Assembly: GCF_020748465.1 (NCBI RefSeq)
Contig: NZ_JAHZMP010000001.1
Span: forward strand, 868,001 to 932,000
Length of the DNA: 64,000 nucleotides
DNA from: Terrisporobacter mayombei
Lineage (GTDB): Bacteria; Bacillota; Clostridia; Peptostreptococcales; Peptostreptococcaceae
Direction of reading: 5' to 3'
Below, piece after piece: positions 53,140 to 62,576 of the stretch; position 1 is the first letter of the stretch; every line of letters begins with the position of its first letter. The notes below the pieces were generated by a model that worked only from the letters and a program-made list of their open reading frames with translations, had not been told where the DNA came from and did no database searches. The translations under genes and the position numbers were made by a program.

Positions 53140-54662
53140 TGAAAACACCAATTTTAAAAATGACAAATATAGTTAAAGAATTTCCTGGTGTTAAAGCCCT
53201 TGATGGAGTTAATATTGAACTTTACGAAGGTAGAGTTATGGCTCTTATGGGTGAAAATGGTGCTGGGAAATCAACACTTATGAAAATACTAAGTGGTGTA
53301 TATAAAAAAGACGGCGGTGAAATCTTCTATAAAGGAAAAAAAGAAGATATTAAAGGACCAAAAGATGCCACAGATAAAGGTATTGCCATAATACACCAGG
53401 AATTAAACTTAGTTAATGACTTAAGCATAGGTGAAAATATATTCTTAGGTAGAGAACCTAAAAAAGGATTTAGAATAGATTTTAATAAATTACATGCAGA
53501 TAGTGAAGTCTTATTAAAAAGATTAAATATAAATAAAGACTCTAGAGAACTTGTAGAAAACTTAAGTATAGGTGAAAAGCAAATGATAGAAATTGCTAAA
53601 GCTCTATCTCTAGATGCAAAAATAATAATAATGGATGAACCAACAGATGCTCTAACTGATAAAGAAACTGATTCTTTATTTAAAGTTATAAACGAACTAA
53701 AAGCTGATAACAAAGCTATTGTTTATATATCTCACAGATTAAAAGAAATCTTTGAACTTTGTGATTATATAACAGTTCTTAGAGATGGAAAATTTGTTGG
53801 TCAAGAAGAAATATGTAACCTTGATGAAGACAAAATGATAGAAATGATGGTTGGTAGAAAATTAACTGATCAGTTCCCTCATTTACAAGTTGAAAAAGGT
53901 GATACAATCTTAAAATTAGAAAATGTATCTAATAAATTTGTAAAAGATATTTCTTTTGAAGTTAAGGCAGGTGAAATACTTGGCATATCAGGACTTATGG
54001 GTGCTGGTAGAAGCGAACTTGCTAAAACTATATACGGCCATTTTCCTTTAGAAAATGGTTGCATTATAAAAAAAGGAAAAAAATTAAACCTTAAATCTTC
54101 ATCTGACGGTGTAAAAAATAGAATTGCTTATGTTAGTGAAGATAGAAAAGGTGACGGACTTATTTTAGGTTTATCAATAAGAGAAAATATGACTTTATCT
54201 TCTCTAGAAAGAATTTCAAAATCTTTTGTAGTTGATAAAAATATGGAAAAAGAAAGAGTTAATAGTTATATAGATAGAATAAGAATTAAAACTCCTAGCA
54301 TGGAACAATTAATTAAAAACTTATCTGGTGGTAATCAACAAAAAGTTGCCATAGCAAAAGCTCTTATGACACATCCTGATGTGTTAATCTTAGATGAGCC
54401 AACTCGTGGAGTTGACGTTGGTGCAAAAAAAGAAATTTATGATTTAATAAATGAATTTAAATCTGGAGGAAAAGCAATAATTATGATTTCTTCTGAAATG
54501 CCAGAAATTCTAGGACTATCTGATAGAATTCTAGTTTTAAGTCATGGTGAAATAACAGGAGAATTTGATATAAAAGAAGCTACACAAGAAAAAATATTAA
54601 AATGTGCAGTAGAAATTAAGGAGGATCACAGGGATGTCATCTCAAGTGAAGCAACAGCATAA
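53139..54662 (+). CDS. rbsA: Ribose ABC importer, double ATPase
   Basis: Energises ribose uptake. 507 residues with two ATPase domains. The first has Walker A GENGAGKST, LSIGEKQMIEIAKAL and IIIMDEPTDAL; the second has a degenerate Walker A SGLMGAGRSE, the family signature LSGGNQQKVAIAKAL and LILDEPTRGVDVG. This asymmetric pair is normal for RbsA. The ATG shares an A with the rbsD stop (TAATG). The end overlaps the rbsC start by 29 bases. Confidence 0.96.
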   Translation: MKTPILKMTNIVKEFPGVKALDGVNIELYEGRVMALMGENGAGKSTLMKILSGVYKKDGGEIFYKGKKEDIKGPKDATDKGIAIIHQELNLVNDLSIGENIFLGREPKKGFRIDFNKLHADSEVLLKRLNINKDSRELVENLSIGEKQMIEIAKALSLDAKIIIMDEPTDALTDKETDSLFKVINELKADNKAIVYISHRLKEIFELCDYITVLRDGKFVGQEEICNLDEDKMIEMMVGRKLTDQFPHLQVEKGDTILKLENVSNKFVKDISFEVKAGEILGISGLMGAGRSELAKTIYGHFPLENGCIIKKGKKLNLKSSSDGVKNRIAYVSEDRKGDGLILGLSIRENMTLSSLERISKSFVVDKNMEKERVNSYIDRIRIKTPSMEQLIKNLSGGNQQKVAIAKALMTHPDVLILDEPTRGVDVGAKKEIYDLINEFKSGGKAIIMISSEMPEILGLSDRILVLSHGEITGEFDIKEATQEKILKCAVEIKEDHRDVISSEATA

Positions 54663-55602
54663 TAAATTTGATTTAAAAGAAACATTAATAAAATACAAGA
54701 GCTTAGTAGGTCTACTTACTCTAATCATGGTAGTATCAATACTTAGCCCATCATTTTTAAGTACAAAAAACATATTCAATATATTAAGACAAACTTCAGT
54801 AAATGGTATAATTGCAGCAGGTATGACTTTCGTTATATTAACTGGTGGAATTGACTTATCAGTAGGTTCTATTCTTGCCATAAGTGGTGCCGTTTGTGCC
54901 TCTCTATTAGTTTCAGGTAATAATCTATTTATAGCAGTTTTAGCTGCTTTAGTAATAGGTGCTTTAGTAGGATTTTTAAATGGTTTCATAATAACTAAAG
55001 GTAAATTACAACCATTTATCGCAACTCTTGCTACAATGACAGTTCTTAGAGGTTTAACTTTAGTTTACACTGATGGTAAACCAATAACTCTTGGAAGTGG
55101 TGAATTAGCTTTAAACTTTGGTCAAATTGGTGGAGGTAAAATCCTTGGTATACCTACTCCTGCTCTAATTATGATAATAACATTTGCAATATGTGCTTAT
55201 GTGCTTAAAAACACTAAAATGGGTAGATATACTTATGCTTTAGGTTCAAATGAAGAAGCAACAAGACTTTCTGGTTTAAACACAGACAAAATAAAAATAT
55301 CAGTTTATACTATAAGCGGTATACTTGCTTCTATTGCAGGTATAATAATAACTTCTAGATTATTCTCTGCTCAACCTACTGCAGGTAATGGATATGAACT
55401 TGACGCCATCGCAGCTGTAGTTCTTGGAGGAACTTCTCTTACTGGTGGTAAAGGTAAAATAACTGGAACAATAGTTGGTGCATTAATAATAGGTGTCTTA
55501 AGTAATGCCTTAAATATATTAGACGTATCATCATATTATCAAATGATGGTTAAAGGTGCTGTTATATTAGTAGCTGTACTTTTAGACAGAAAAGGTAACT
55601 AG
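54634..55602 (+). CDS. rbsC: Ribose ABC importer, permease
   Basis: Forms the membrane channel for ribose. 322 residues with about eight to ten membrane segments and the family patterns GMTFVILTGGIDLSVGSI, GFLNGFIITKGKLQPFIATL and YALGSNEEATRLSGLN. The ATG lies inside the end of rbsA after AAGGAGG, indicating translational coupling. Confidence 0.95.
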   Translation: MSSQVKQQHNKFDLKETLIKYKSLVGLLTLIMVVSILSPSFLSTKNIFNILRQTSVNGIIAAGMTFVILTGGIDLSVGSILAISGAVCASLLVSGNNLFIAVLAALVIGALVGFLNGFIITKGKLQPFIATLATMTVLRGLTLVYTDGKPITLGSGELALNFGQIGGGKILGIPTPALIMIITFAICAYVLKNTKMGRYTYALGSNEEATRLSGLNTDKIKISVYTISGILASIAGIIITSRLFSAQPTAGNGYELDAIAAVVLGGTSLTGGKGKITGTIVGALIIGVLSNALNILDVSSYYQMMVKGAVILVAVLLDRKGN

Positions 55603-55614
55603 GAGGTAGTAAAA

Positions 55615-56517
55615 ATGTCAAAAAAAGTAACTACCATAATGATATCATTAATGTTATGTACATCATTACTAGTTGGATGTAGACAAAAAAGTGTTGATAA
55701 TACTAGAAAAATCGGTCTTATAGTCTCTACTTTAAACAATCCTTTCTTCGTAGATTTAAAATCTGGTATAGAAAGTGAAGCAAAAAAATTAGGATATGAT
55801 GTAGTTGTTTTAGACTCTCAAAACGATCCTGCCAAAGAAGTTTCTAATATGGAAGATATATCTGTTAAAAATGTAGATGTGATTTTATTAAATCCTGTTG
55901 ATTCAGACTCTGCCATAGCCTCTGTTATGGTAGCAAATAATTTAGAATTACCTGTAATTACAGTTGATAGAGCTTCTAATGGAAGTAAAGTAGTTTCTCA
56001 CGTTGCTTCTGACAATGTGGAAGGCGGAAAAATGGCTGCCAAGTATTTAGCTGAAAAGCTAGGCAATAAAGGAAACATAGTAGAACTTGAAGGTATCGCT
56101 GGATCTTCCGCAACTCGTGATAGAGGTGCTGGATTTGACAATGAAATAAAAAATAGTAATTTACAAATAATAACTAAGCAAAGTGCTGATTTCGATAGAA
56201 CTAAAGGTCTTTCTGTAATGGAAAACATAATTCAATCAAAAGGTGATATTAATGCTGTATTTGCTCAAAATGATGAAATGGCTCTTGGTGCCCTAAAAGC
56301 TTTACAAGATGCCAATATGAATGATGTTTTAGTTGTGGGGTTCGATGCTACTGATGATGCTGTAACATCTGTTCAAAAAGGTGATATGGCTGCAACCATA
56401 GCTCAACAACCCAAATTAATTGGAGAAACTGCAGTAAACTTAGCACACAGATTTTTATCTGGTGAAACAGTTGAGAACTTTGCTCCTGTAGAGTTAAAAT
56501 TAATAGAGAAAAAATAA
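55615..56517 (+). CDS. rbsB: Ribose-binding lipoprotein
   Basis: Extracellular substrate-binding protein of the ribose importer. 300 residues; lipobox TSLLVGCRQ (Cys near 22). The periplasmic-binding fold shows STLNNPFFVDLKSGIESEAK, DSQNDPAKEVSNMEDI, HVASDNVEGGKMAAKYL and VVGFDATDDAVTSV. Last gene of the operon, AGGAGG ribosome site, terminator directly after. Confidence 0.96.
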   Translation: MSKKVTTIMISLMLCTSLLVGCRQKSVDNTRKIGLIVSTLNNPFFVDLKSGIESEAKKLGYDVVVLDSQNDPAKEVSNMEDISVKNVDVILLNPVDSDSAIASVMVANNLELPVITVDRASNGSKVVSHVASDNVEGGKMAAKYLAEKLGNKGNIVELEGIAGSSATRDRGAGFDNEIKNSNLQIITKQSADFDRTKGLSVMENIIQSKGDINAVFAQNDEMALGALKALQDANMNDVLVVGFDATDDAVTSVQKGDMAATIAQQPKLIGETAVNLAHRFLSGETVENFAPVELKLIEKK

Positions 56518-56521
56518 TAAT

Positions 56522-56556
56522 AAAAGGTCAACATATAAATATATGTTGACCTTTTA
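56522..56556. terminator. Terminator of the rbs operon
   Basis: AAAAGGTCAACATAT/ATATGTTGACCTTTT, 4-base loop; symmetric A and T flanks allow use from both strands. Confidence 0.9.
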
Positions 56557-56559
56557 TTA

Positions 56560-57363
56560 TTATTTTTTCTCAAAAATTTGCTTCTCTTCTATCTTTATCC
56601 ATCCATATCTACCTTGTTCATTCACTACCTTTATGCATTGATTACCATCATAATTATACAAAGATACTAACTTAATTTTATCACCCTTTAAGAGAGTATA
56701 TGCCTTTACATCCCCTACATTTGTTTCATATACTATAGTTTCATCTTTTACTATATATTTATTTTCTTTACTAATACCTACAACTTGAGCTTCTTTTTTA
56801 TCTATATTTATAAAATCACAATCAAGTTTTCTTTTGTAAACATAATTTATAAAAATAGGTTCTCCTCCAATAACTTTACTATAATGATTATAATTAGCTG
56901 AATCATCTGTCGTTCCATAAGTGATTTTCATTGTTCCATTTTTATCATCATTATTTATAATTCTTCCATTTGTTTTGAAATTATATTTTTTATTTTTATT
57001 ACAATAGGTAAATATGTTTATTTTACTGTTTTCAAGCTTATCTCCTAAAATCACATATATTTCCTTTTTATTATCCATCTTATTAAAATCATATATATGT
57101 ACACTTATATTATTTTCATCTTCGTATTTTTCTTGTAGTTTATTGTTTATATATAAATTTACAATAAAATTATCTTGTTTATCTTTATATGATTCTAGTT
57201 TTATTTCTTCACGCTCTCCATCCCCATTCAAATCAAAAAAATATTTTTCATCATAATTCAGATGATTTTGTGATAAATTCATTTGAAAAAAAATCTCATC
57301 TATTTTATCATAATTAAAAAATATTACTACTGCCAAAACAATTAACACTATAATCTTTTTCAT
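56560..57363 (-). CDS. Membrane-anchored protein with VCBS-like and SH3-like regions
   Basis: A 267-residue extracellular protein tethered by an N-terminal hydrophobic segment (KKIIVLIVLAVVIFF). Residues about 43-60 carry FFDLNGDGEREEIKLES, the calcium-binding pattern of FG-GAP/VCBS repeats, and the last 60 residues (YTLLKGDKIKLVSLYN; CIKVVNEQGRYGWIKIEE) look like a bacterial SH3 domain. Such proteins may bind the cell wall. Specific function unknown. Ribosome site AGGGGG. Confidence 0.75.
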   Translation of the reverse strand: MKKIIVLIVLAVVIFFNYDKIDEIFFQMNLSQNHLNYDEKYFFDLNGDGEREEIKLESYKDKQDNFIVNLYINNKLQEKYEDENNISVHIYDFNKMDNKKEIYVILGDKLENSKINIFTYCNKNKKYNFKTNGRIINNDDKNGTMKITYGTTDDSANYNHYSKVIGGEPIFINYVYKRKLDCDFINIDKKEAQVVGISKENKYIVKDETIVYETNVGDVKAYTLLKGDKIKLVSLYNYDGNQCIKVVNEQGRYGWIKIEEKQIFEKK

Positions 57364-57688
57364 CTATACCCCCTGCACACTTCGGTAACTGTTTATAAAC
57401 AATTGTACACTAAAAATATATTTTATAGGTTACATATATTTTTTTTTATATATCATTGAATTTATTCCATTTTATAATTAAAAAAAGCGAAATTTCCACT
57501 GATAAAGGAAGATATATTCATTTGATAGGAATAGAGTGCACGATTATTTCTTTAATTTAGGTAGCATCGCTACGAGCTTATATTTAAGTTTGGGGTTTTA
57601 TAAATATTTTTAAATGATTTGGAAGTATATTAATGAATGTTATGTAATGTTCTCTTATTAATGAAATGATTTTTTTGCAAAAAATATT
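57364..57688. other. Intergenic region with degraded sequence
   Basis: No intact gene. A short plus-strand reading (YFFNLGSIATSLYLSLGFYK, 57547-57605) upstream of the ilvB fragment may be part of the same or another decayed gene, but no family is recognised. Confidence 0.35.
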
Positions 57689-57877
57689 ATGTCCCCACAA
57701 GTCATAATTGAAAAAGTAAATAGACGTTTTCCAGATGCTATAGTAGCAACTGATGTCGGTCAGCATCAAATGTGTAGAGTTTTTGATATCACTATCATTG
57801 GCTATGAAAAAGATAGCTTAATTTTGGAATCTGTACATACAGAGTCTAGAAATGATGAAATTATTAAACTTATTTAA
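57689..57877 (+). pseudogene. Fragment of acetolactate synthase large subunit (ilvB-like)
   Basis: The reading frame begins MSPQVIIEKVNRRFPDAIVA then TDVGQHQM, which matches the thiamine-diphosphate-binding region of acetolactate synthase (SPQxVIxxL..D.I..TDVGQHQMW). After that the similarity stops and an unrelated tail (ITIIGYEKDSLILES) runs to a stop at 57877. The N-terminal two thirds and the C-terminus are missing, and there is no ribosome site. A remnant, possibly fused to a second remnant by deletion. Confidence 0.75.
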
Positions 57878-58011
57878 ACTCAGTACCCACGTATAATAGT
57901 AGTACATGGGGGAAGTGTTGCAATTGGCTATATTTCTGTTTTTTAAAGATAATTTATAATTTTTATTACAGATTAAAAAGTAAATCTTTATCTTATCTTC
58001 AAATAATTAAA

Positions 58012-58053
58012 TAAAATCCCCTTATAATATGATAATATTATAAAGGGATTTTA
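58012..58053 (-). terminator. Terminator of the Na+/H+ antiporter gene
   Basis: AAAATCCCTTTATAAT/ATTATAAGGGGATTTT on the minus strand, 8 bases after the stop. Confidence 0.82.
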
Positions 58054-58060
58054 TATTATA

Positions 58061-59323
58061 TTAAGCAACTACTTCAGATACGTTATCTGTTGTTTCTTCT
58101 AATACTCCTAGTTTTTTCGCAACTAGTTTAGTAGTACTTGCTTGTACTATTAACGTCACAAGTATAGTCATAAATACTACTGAAGATATTATTTCATAAC
58201 CTGGCACTTTCATAGCCACTATTATTCCTGATACTGCAGCTGGTATAACTCCAGTTTCTCTAACCCACATCATAAATAACTTATCTTTAAATGTCCACTG
58301 TGCTTTTCTATCAAATGCAGTAGATACTAATACCACTAGAGGTCTTCCTACAAACATTAAAACTAATACTGTTATTAATGATGGTAACCAATATTGAGCT
58401 AATGCTGATATATTTACTTGAGTACCTAGTAAGACAAATATAGACATACGACATATTGTGGCTATACTTTCTGTAAAATGTACTGTTGGTTGATAATCCG
58501 CTTCTTCCAACCAAATACCAAACATTTTTTTATTTCCTGAAATTAATCCTGCCATAAATACTGCCATATATCCACTACCATGGAACATTGTAGCTAGCTC
58601 ATAAGCAAGAGTAACTGTCAACATTGACATAATCGGAGCATAAGAATGGAATATTCCCACTCTTTTATCTGAAACTAATATTATTAATAAATATCCTACT
58701 AATATTCCTACACCTATTCCTACCGCTGCTGAAATAAGTAATTCTTTAATACTGTCTACTGCTGAGAACTGACCACTCATAACTATACCTAATAATGCAG
58801 AAGATAATATAGCTCCTACTGCATCATTAAAAGCAGATTCACTTACAACAGTTTGTTTTATCTTGTCCTTTATTCTGACTTGTTTAAATACAGGTATAAG
58901 GGCTGCTGGGTCTGTTGAAGCTATAACTGCACCTAGAAGAAGAGCTGTCATCATAGGTAAATTAAATATCTTAGCTGCCACAACACCTACTACAACTGAA
59001 GATATTACAACACCTACTGTTGATAACATACCTACACTTACTTTTACCTTATTTAGTACTCTTAAATTAATTTCTTTACCACCTTCATATAATATAAATG
59101 CTGATCCAAAAGTAAGTATTAAATTATTTTCTACTGGAAAAGCCCCTATACTTAAAATATTTAAAAAGGCTGGTCCTATTATTATCCCTGATATTAAATA
59201 TAGTATTACATCTGGAATTTTTAATATTTCACTTACCCTTCCCAGTGCAATACCCGTAATTATTATCATCGAAAATATTAACAATAAATTATTGGTAGCA
59301 ATTGCTTCTATGCTTCCTTCCAT
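58061..59323 (-). CDS. CPA1-family Na+/H+ antiporter
   Basis: A membrane antiporter of about 420 residues and twelve membrane segments. Ion-site patterns are ASTDPAALIPVFKQVRIKD and SESAFNDAVGAILSSAL (Asp pair), with VRETGVIPAAVSGIIVA in the C-terminal half. No cytosolic TrkA-C domain, unlike the antiporter at 24959. The ATG at 59323 lies 9 bases after GGAG; an earlier in-frame GTG (59338) overlaps that region and is less likely. It should exchange Na+ (or K+) for protons in pH and salt homeostasis. Confidence 0.9.
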   Translation of the reverse strand: MEGSIEAIATNNLLLIFSMIIITGIALGRVSEILKIPDVILYLISGIIIGPAFLNILSIGAFPVENNLILTFGSAFILYEGGKEINLRVLNKVKVSVGMLSTVGVVISSVVVGVVAAKIFNLPMMTALLLGAVIASTDPAALIPVFKQVRIKDKIKQTVVSESAFNDAVGAILSSALLGIVMSGQFSAVDSIKELLISAAVGIGVGILVGYLLIILVSDKRVGIFHSYAPIMSMLTVTLAYELATMFHGSGYMAVFMAGLISGNKKMFGIWLEEADYQPTVHFTESIATICRMSIFVLLGTQVNISALAQYWLPSLITVLVLMFVGRPLVVLVSTAFDRKAQWTFKDKLFMMWVRETGVIPAAVSGIIVAMKVPGYEIISSVVFMTILVTLIVQASTTKLVAKKLGVLEETTDNVSEVVA

Positions 59324-59529
59324 ACTATTCATCTCCACTCTCTCAATTTTGTTTTTAATCTAATAATTATCCATTATATACTCCTCATTATCATAAGTCA
59401 ATGCTAGTGAGCGTTGTCGAAATATAAAATTTTTTTAACATTTTTTGAGATTTATGGAAATTTTATGATTGCTTTAATTTTTATAGAATTGCACTTAATT
59501 ATTAATACACTTTTCTTTTTTTTAAACTA

Positions 59530-59559
59530 AAAAAGCTATAAGATTTAATCTTATAGCTT
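59530..59559 (-). terminator. Terminator of the zinc-ribbon protein gene
   Basis: AAGCTATAAGAT/ATCTTATAGCTT with loop TAA, followed by TTTTAG on the minus strand, 14 bases after the stop. Confidence 0.8.
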
Positions 59560-59572
59560 ATCTTTAACAGAA

Positions 59573-59731
59573 CTATCTTCTGCCTTTGTTATTTTGTTGT
59601 TTTCTAGATTGTCTACATTCTGGACATCTAACTGGCTCGTTATCAAATCCTTTTTCTTTGTAGAATTGTTGTTCTCCTTCTGTGAATAAGAACTCAGCTT
59701 TACAATCTTTACATATTATCTTTTTATCCAT
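59573..59731 (-). CDS. Small zinc-ribbon protein
   Basis: A 52-residue basic protein with two CxxC pairs (IICKDCKAEF and RCPECRQSRK) separated by about 27 residues containing FTEGEQQFYKEKGF. This is the zinc-binding domain often annotated zf-trcl in small bacterial proteins. The ATG at 59731 follows AGGAGG by 8 bases; the longer frame starts before the ribosome site. It likely binds zinc and possibly nucleic acid; role unknown. Confidence 0.85.
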   Translation of the reverse strand: MDKKIICKDCKAEFLFTEGEQQFYKEKGFDNEPVRCPECRQSRKQQNNKGRR

Positions 59732-59985
59732 TATATTAATCCTCCTATAAAGACCATATAGCAATAATTCGTCTTTATAGGAAAAAATTATTATCTAAAT
59801 TAATCTTTATTTATTCTTATTCTAAGAATAGCATATTATCTCAATAAATACAAGTATTTCATAGATTTTAAGTGTTTTTTATTTTCCTATAAAGGTAATA
59901 TTATTACTGTTTAAATACTCCAAGTAACCTTAACTTACTTATCATCATAAAATATAATAAGTAGTTTAATATAAGGGGGCAAAAT

Positions 59986-60492
59986 ATGAGTATAGATAAT
60001 CGAGAGCTAATTATACAAATAGGACCAGTTCCTATATCACCACCTTTAATAAGCCCAAGACCTGGTCCATCTATTTCACCATTTCCACCTGAAACAGAAT
60101 CTGGAGCAGCCATATCTCCAGGTCTAGATATTCCTAAGGTAAAAATGAAATCACTGTTTTCAAATGCATTTGTAATAGTAGGATATAACGACGTTTTATA
60201 TGCCGTTGCTGCTATTGCTCAACAAGGAGAAACTTTCAAAATAATTCCTATTAATAACTATCAGGTAAAACTTAGAATTGTTGGGGGACAATTTGTAAGA
60301 ATCAATTATAATGGTACATTAGTTGCTGATGTTAATAAAAATAATGCTACTATTTTTAATATTTTACGAACTGGATATATGGAATTTAGTTTAATGGCAC
60401 CACAAGGAAAGTACGTTAATGTAAGACAAGGAGATAATATGTCAGTTGTTAAATCAGAATATGCTAGTCCTAAAACAAAGTTTAAATTTTAA
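59986..60492 (+). CDS. Hypothetical protein with Pro-rich N-terminus and beta-rich (fascin-like) domain
   Basis: A 168-residue protein with an AAGGGGG ribosome site. Residues 12-45 are rich in Pro, Ser and Gly (PVPISPPLISPRPGPSISPF), probably disordered. Residues 55-168 form a beta-rich domain with QFVRINYNGTLVADVNKN and GKYVNVRQGDNMSVV, the pattern of one or two fascin/beta-trefoil repeats. No signal peptide. Function unknown; spore-surface or cytoplasmic binding roles would be speculation. Monocistronic. Confidence 0.75.
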   Translation: MSIDNRELIIQIGPVPISPPLISPRPGPSISPFPPETESGAAISPGLDIPKVKMKSLFSNAFVIVGYNDVLYAVAAIAQQGETFKIIPINNYQVKLRIVGGQFVRINYNGTLVADVNKNNATIFNILRTGYMEFSLMAPQGKYVNVRQGDNMSVVKSEYASPKTKFKF

Positions 60493-60502
60493 AATGCTAA
60501 AT

Positions 60503-60540
60503 AAAAAAAGGAAGTGTAATAAGTCACACTTTCCTTTTTC
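60503..60540. terminator. Bidirectional terminator
   Basis: AAAAAGGAAGTGT/ACACTTTCCTTTTT between convergent genes. Confidence 0.82.
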
Positions 60541-60545
60541 TTTAT

Positions 60546-62450
60546 TTAGCTATTGCTTTTTATTTCCTTTTTAATTTTCTTTAAAGCTTTTTTAGATCCT
60601 CTTTCTATATCCCTATCTAGCTTTCTTTTTTCAAAACTTATAAACAAACTATTTAAATCATACCCTTCAGGATATAAGTCTTTAGCTTTAAATTGTAATT
60701 TTAGTCTTCTAGCATTTATATTAATAAATTCATATTTATATAAAACTTCCACGTTGTTAAATTTGTCAATTGGCTTATACACTATACCAAAATCATTAAA
60801 ATCTAATAGTTCTACCTTATCTCCCATTTCAAAATTGGGAAAGTCTATCAAAACTGAATTTTCTTTTTCAACAACTTTATTTACAATTTTATTTTCTTTT
60901 ACTAAAGTGAAATCATAATTTTTATTGTCCATGTAAGTTTTGGCCTTTTGCAAAACTTTATCTTTTATTCCCATTTTTTTAGAAATAAATAGTGCATTGC
61001 TATCTTCTGATTTACCAATAACAAGCTTGTACAATGGCTCTAACGTTTCCTTATTAAACATCATTCCTGCATTTTTAAAATGAGGATGTTTATTGGCAAA
61101 ATGTTTAATCTCTTCATAGTGAGTCGATGCTATCATAATACAGCCCATTTGATAAAACTCTTCAAGAAGTGCAATAGCTAAACTTGCACCTTCGTTTGGA
61201 TCTGTTCCAGAACCTATTTCATCAAATAGTATCAAAGTATTTTTATTAGCTTCTCTCATAATATCCGATATATTTTTTATATGAGAAGAAAAAGTGCTAA
61301 GTGAATTTTCGATACTTTGATTGTCGCCTATATCAACAAAAACTTTTTCAAACACGCTAATTTCAGTATCTTTCATAGCTGGTATATCAAAACCACACTG
61401 TGTCATTAAAGTTAAAATACCTACAGTTTTCAAAGTTATAGTTTTTCCACCTGCATTAGGTCCTGTTATAATTAAACTTCTATATTTATTGCCTATTTCA
61501 AAATCCAAGGGCACTACATTACTTTTTAACAGAGGATGCTTTCCTTTAACAATCTTAGAATATCCATTATTATTTATATTCGGTGTAATACATTTATTAT
61601 TTTGACTAAATTTAGCCTTAGCAAATACCATATCATACTGAGATACTATTTCCATATTCAACTTAATCTCTCTAATTTTGTAATAAATCAATTCTGTAAG
61701 ATATGATAAAATCTTATATTCTTCTATAGATTCTTCACTCTTTAATGTAATTAACTCTAAAGAATATTTGCTTATGGATGCTGGTTCTATAAATACTGTT
61801 GAACCCTTTGAAGAAGTGTCTAAAATTGTTCCATCAACTTCATTTTTAAAAGATGATTTAATAGGTACTACAAATCTATCATCTCTCTTACTTATAATAA
61901 ATTCTTGTATATACTTTTTATTAGTAGAAGATGTTAAAAATTTATTTAGCTTCTCCTTTATTCTACCTTCGCATATATCTATACTTCGTCTAATTTTCTT
62001 TAATTCTTTACTAGCTTCACTGTAAATTTTATTATTTTTAATAGAAAATTTAATTTCTTCTTCTATATTTTCGCATTCTGTTATATTTAATGCATAAGAA
62101 CTTAATGTAGGCGAATAAAATTCCTTATCCAACATAAATGATTTTATCTTTCTACATCCTCTTAAGAAATCTTCACAAGAAATAAGTTCTGCAACATCTA
62201 AAATTATTCCCTTTTCTACTTTATCTATTACAGGGTATATATTAAATAATCCTTCTAATGGTACATGATTACTACTTTCTAATACTCTTCTTGCTTCTTT
62301 ATTTTCCTCTAGCTTTTTCTTAACAACAGAATAATTCCCACTAGGTTCTAATTTATCTATAATACTTTTCCCAAGTGAACTTACACAGTATACTTTTACT
62401 AATTCTTTAACTTCATTTAATTGTAACTTTTCAAATGTATCTAAATTCAT
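60546..62450 (-). CDS. MutS2-like ATPase lacking the Smr nuclease domain
   Basis: A 634-residue member of the MutS2 branch of DNA mismatch-repair ATPases. The core and coiled clamp (about 1-290) start MNLDTFEKLQLNEVKELV and contain FVVPIKSSFKNEVDG. The ATPase has Walker A ITGPNAGGKTITLKTVG, NQSIENSLSTFSSHI, Walker B LILFDEIGSGTDPNEG and ASTHYEEIKHFA. Classical MutS2 is about 780 residues with a C-terminal Smr domain; here the protein ends in a basic tail (KKALKKIKKEIKSNS) without it. MutS2 suppresses recombination and, in Bacillus, splits collided ribosomes. A leader peptide and attenuator precede the gene. Confidence 0.9.
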   Translation of the reverse strand: MNLDTFEKLQLNEVKELVKVYCVSSLGKSIIDKLEPSGNYSVVKKKLEENKEARRVLESSNHVPLEGLFNIYPVIDKVEKGIILDVAELISCEDFLRGCRKIKSFMLDKEFYSPTLSSYALNITECENIEEEIKFSIKNNKIYSEASKELKKIRRSIDICEGRIKEKLNKFLTSSTNKKYIQEFIISKRDDRFVVPIKSSFKNEVDGTILDTSSKGSTVFIEPASISKYSLELITLKSEESIEEYKILSYLTELIYYKIREIKLNMEIVSQYDMVFAKAKFSQNNKCITPNINNNGYSKIVKGKHPLLKSNVVPLDFEIGNKYRSLIITGPNAGGKTITLKTVGILTLMTQCGFDIPAMKDTEISVFEKVFVDIGDNQSIENSLSTFSSHIKNISDIMREANKNTLILFDEIGSGTDPNEGASLAIALLEEFYQMGCIMIASTHYEEIKHFANKHPHFKNAGMMFNKETLEPLYKLVIGKSEDSNALFISKKMGIKDKVLQKAKTYMDNKNYDFTLVKENKIVNKVVEKENSVLIDFPNFEMGDKVELLDFNDFGIVYKPIDKFNNVEVLYKYEFININARRLKLQFKAKDLYPEGYDLNSLFISFEKRKLDRDIERGSKKALKKIKKEIKSNS

Positions 62451-62485
62451 TTTAATCTCCTTTATTTATATATCAATCTTATATT

Positions 62486-62550
62486 GAAAAAGACTTCTTT
62501 ATAAATAAGGATAGTATTTTGTAGTTACTCCTTATTTATAAAGAAGTTCT
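62486..62550 (-). terminator. Attenuator hairpin in the MutS2-like gene leader
   Basis: AGAACTTCTTTATAAATAAGG paired with CCTTATTTATAAAGAAGTCT (each about 20 bases, 62530-62550 and 62491-62511), then TTTTT, on the minus strand. It lies 35 bases before the gene and its 5' arm contains the last codons and stop of the leader peptide. Confidence 0.85.
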
Positions 62551-62576
62551 CCCACAATGCTCTTATTATTTTTCAA
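62532..62576 (-). CDS. Leader peptide upstream of the MutS2-like gene
   Basis: A 14-residue frame reading (M)KNNKSIVGELLYK, start TTG at 62576, 8 bases after AAGGAG (62585-62590), stop TAA at 62532-62534. The final six codons form the 5' arm of the attenuator hairpin. A ribosome slowed or stalled there would keep the terminator from folding. The start codon is TTG, so translation should be modest. Confidence 0.65.
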   Translation of the reverse strand: MKNNKSIVGELLYK

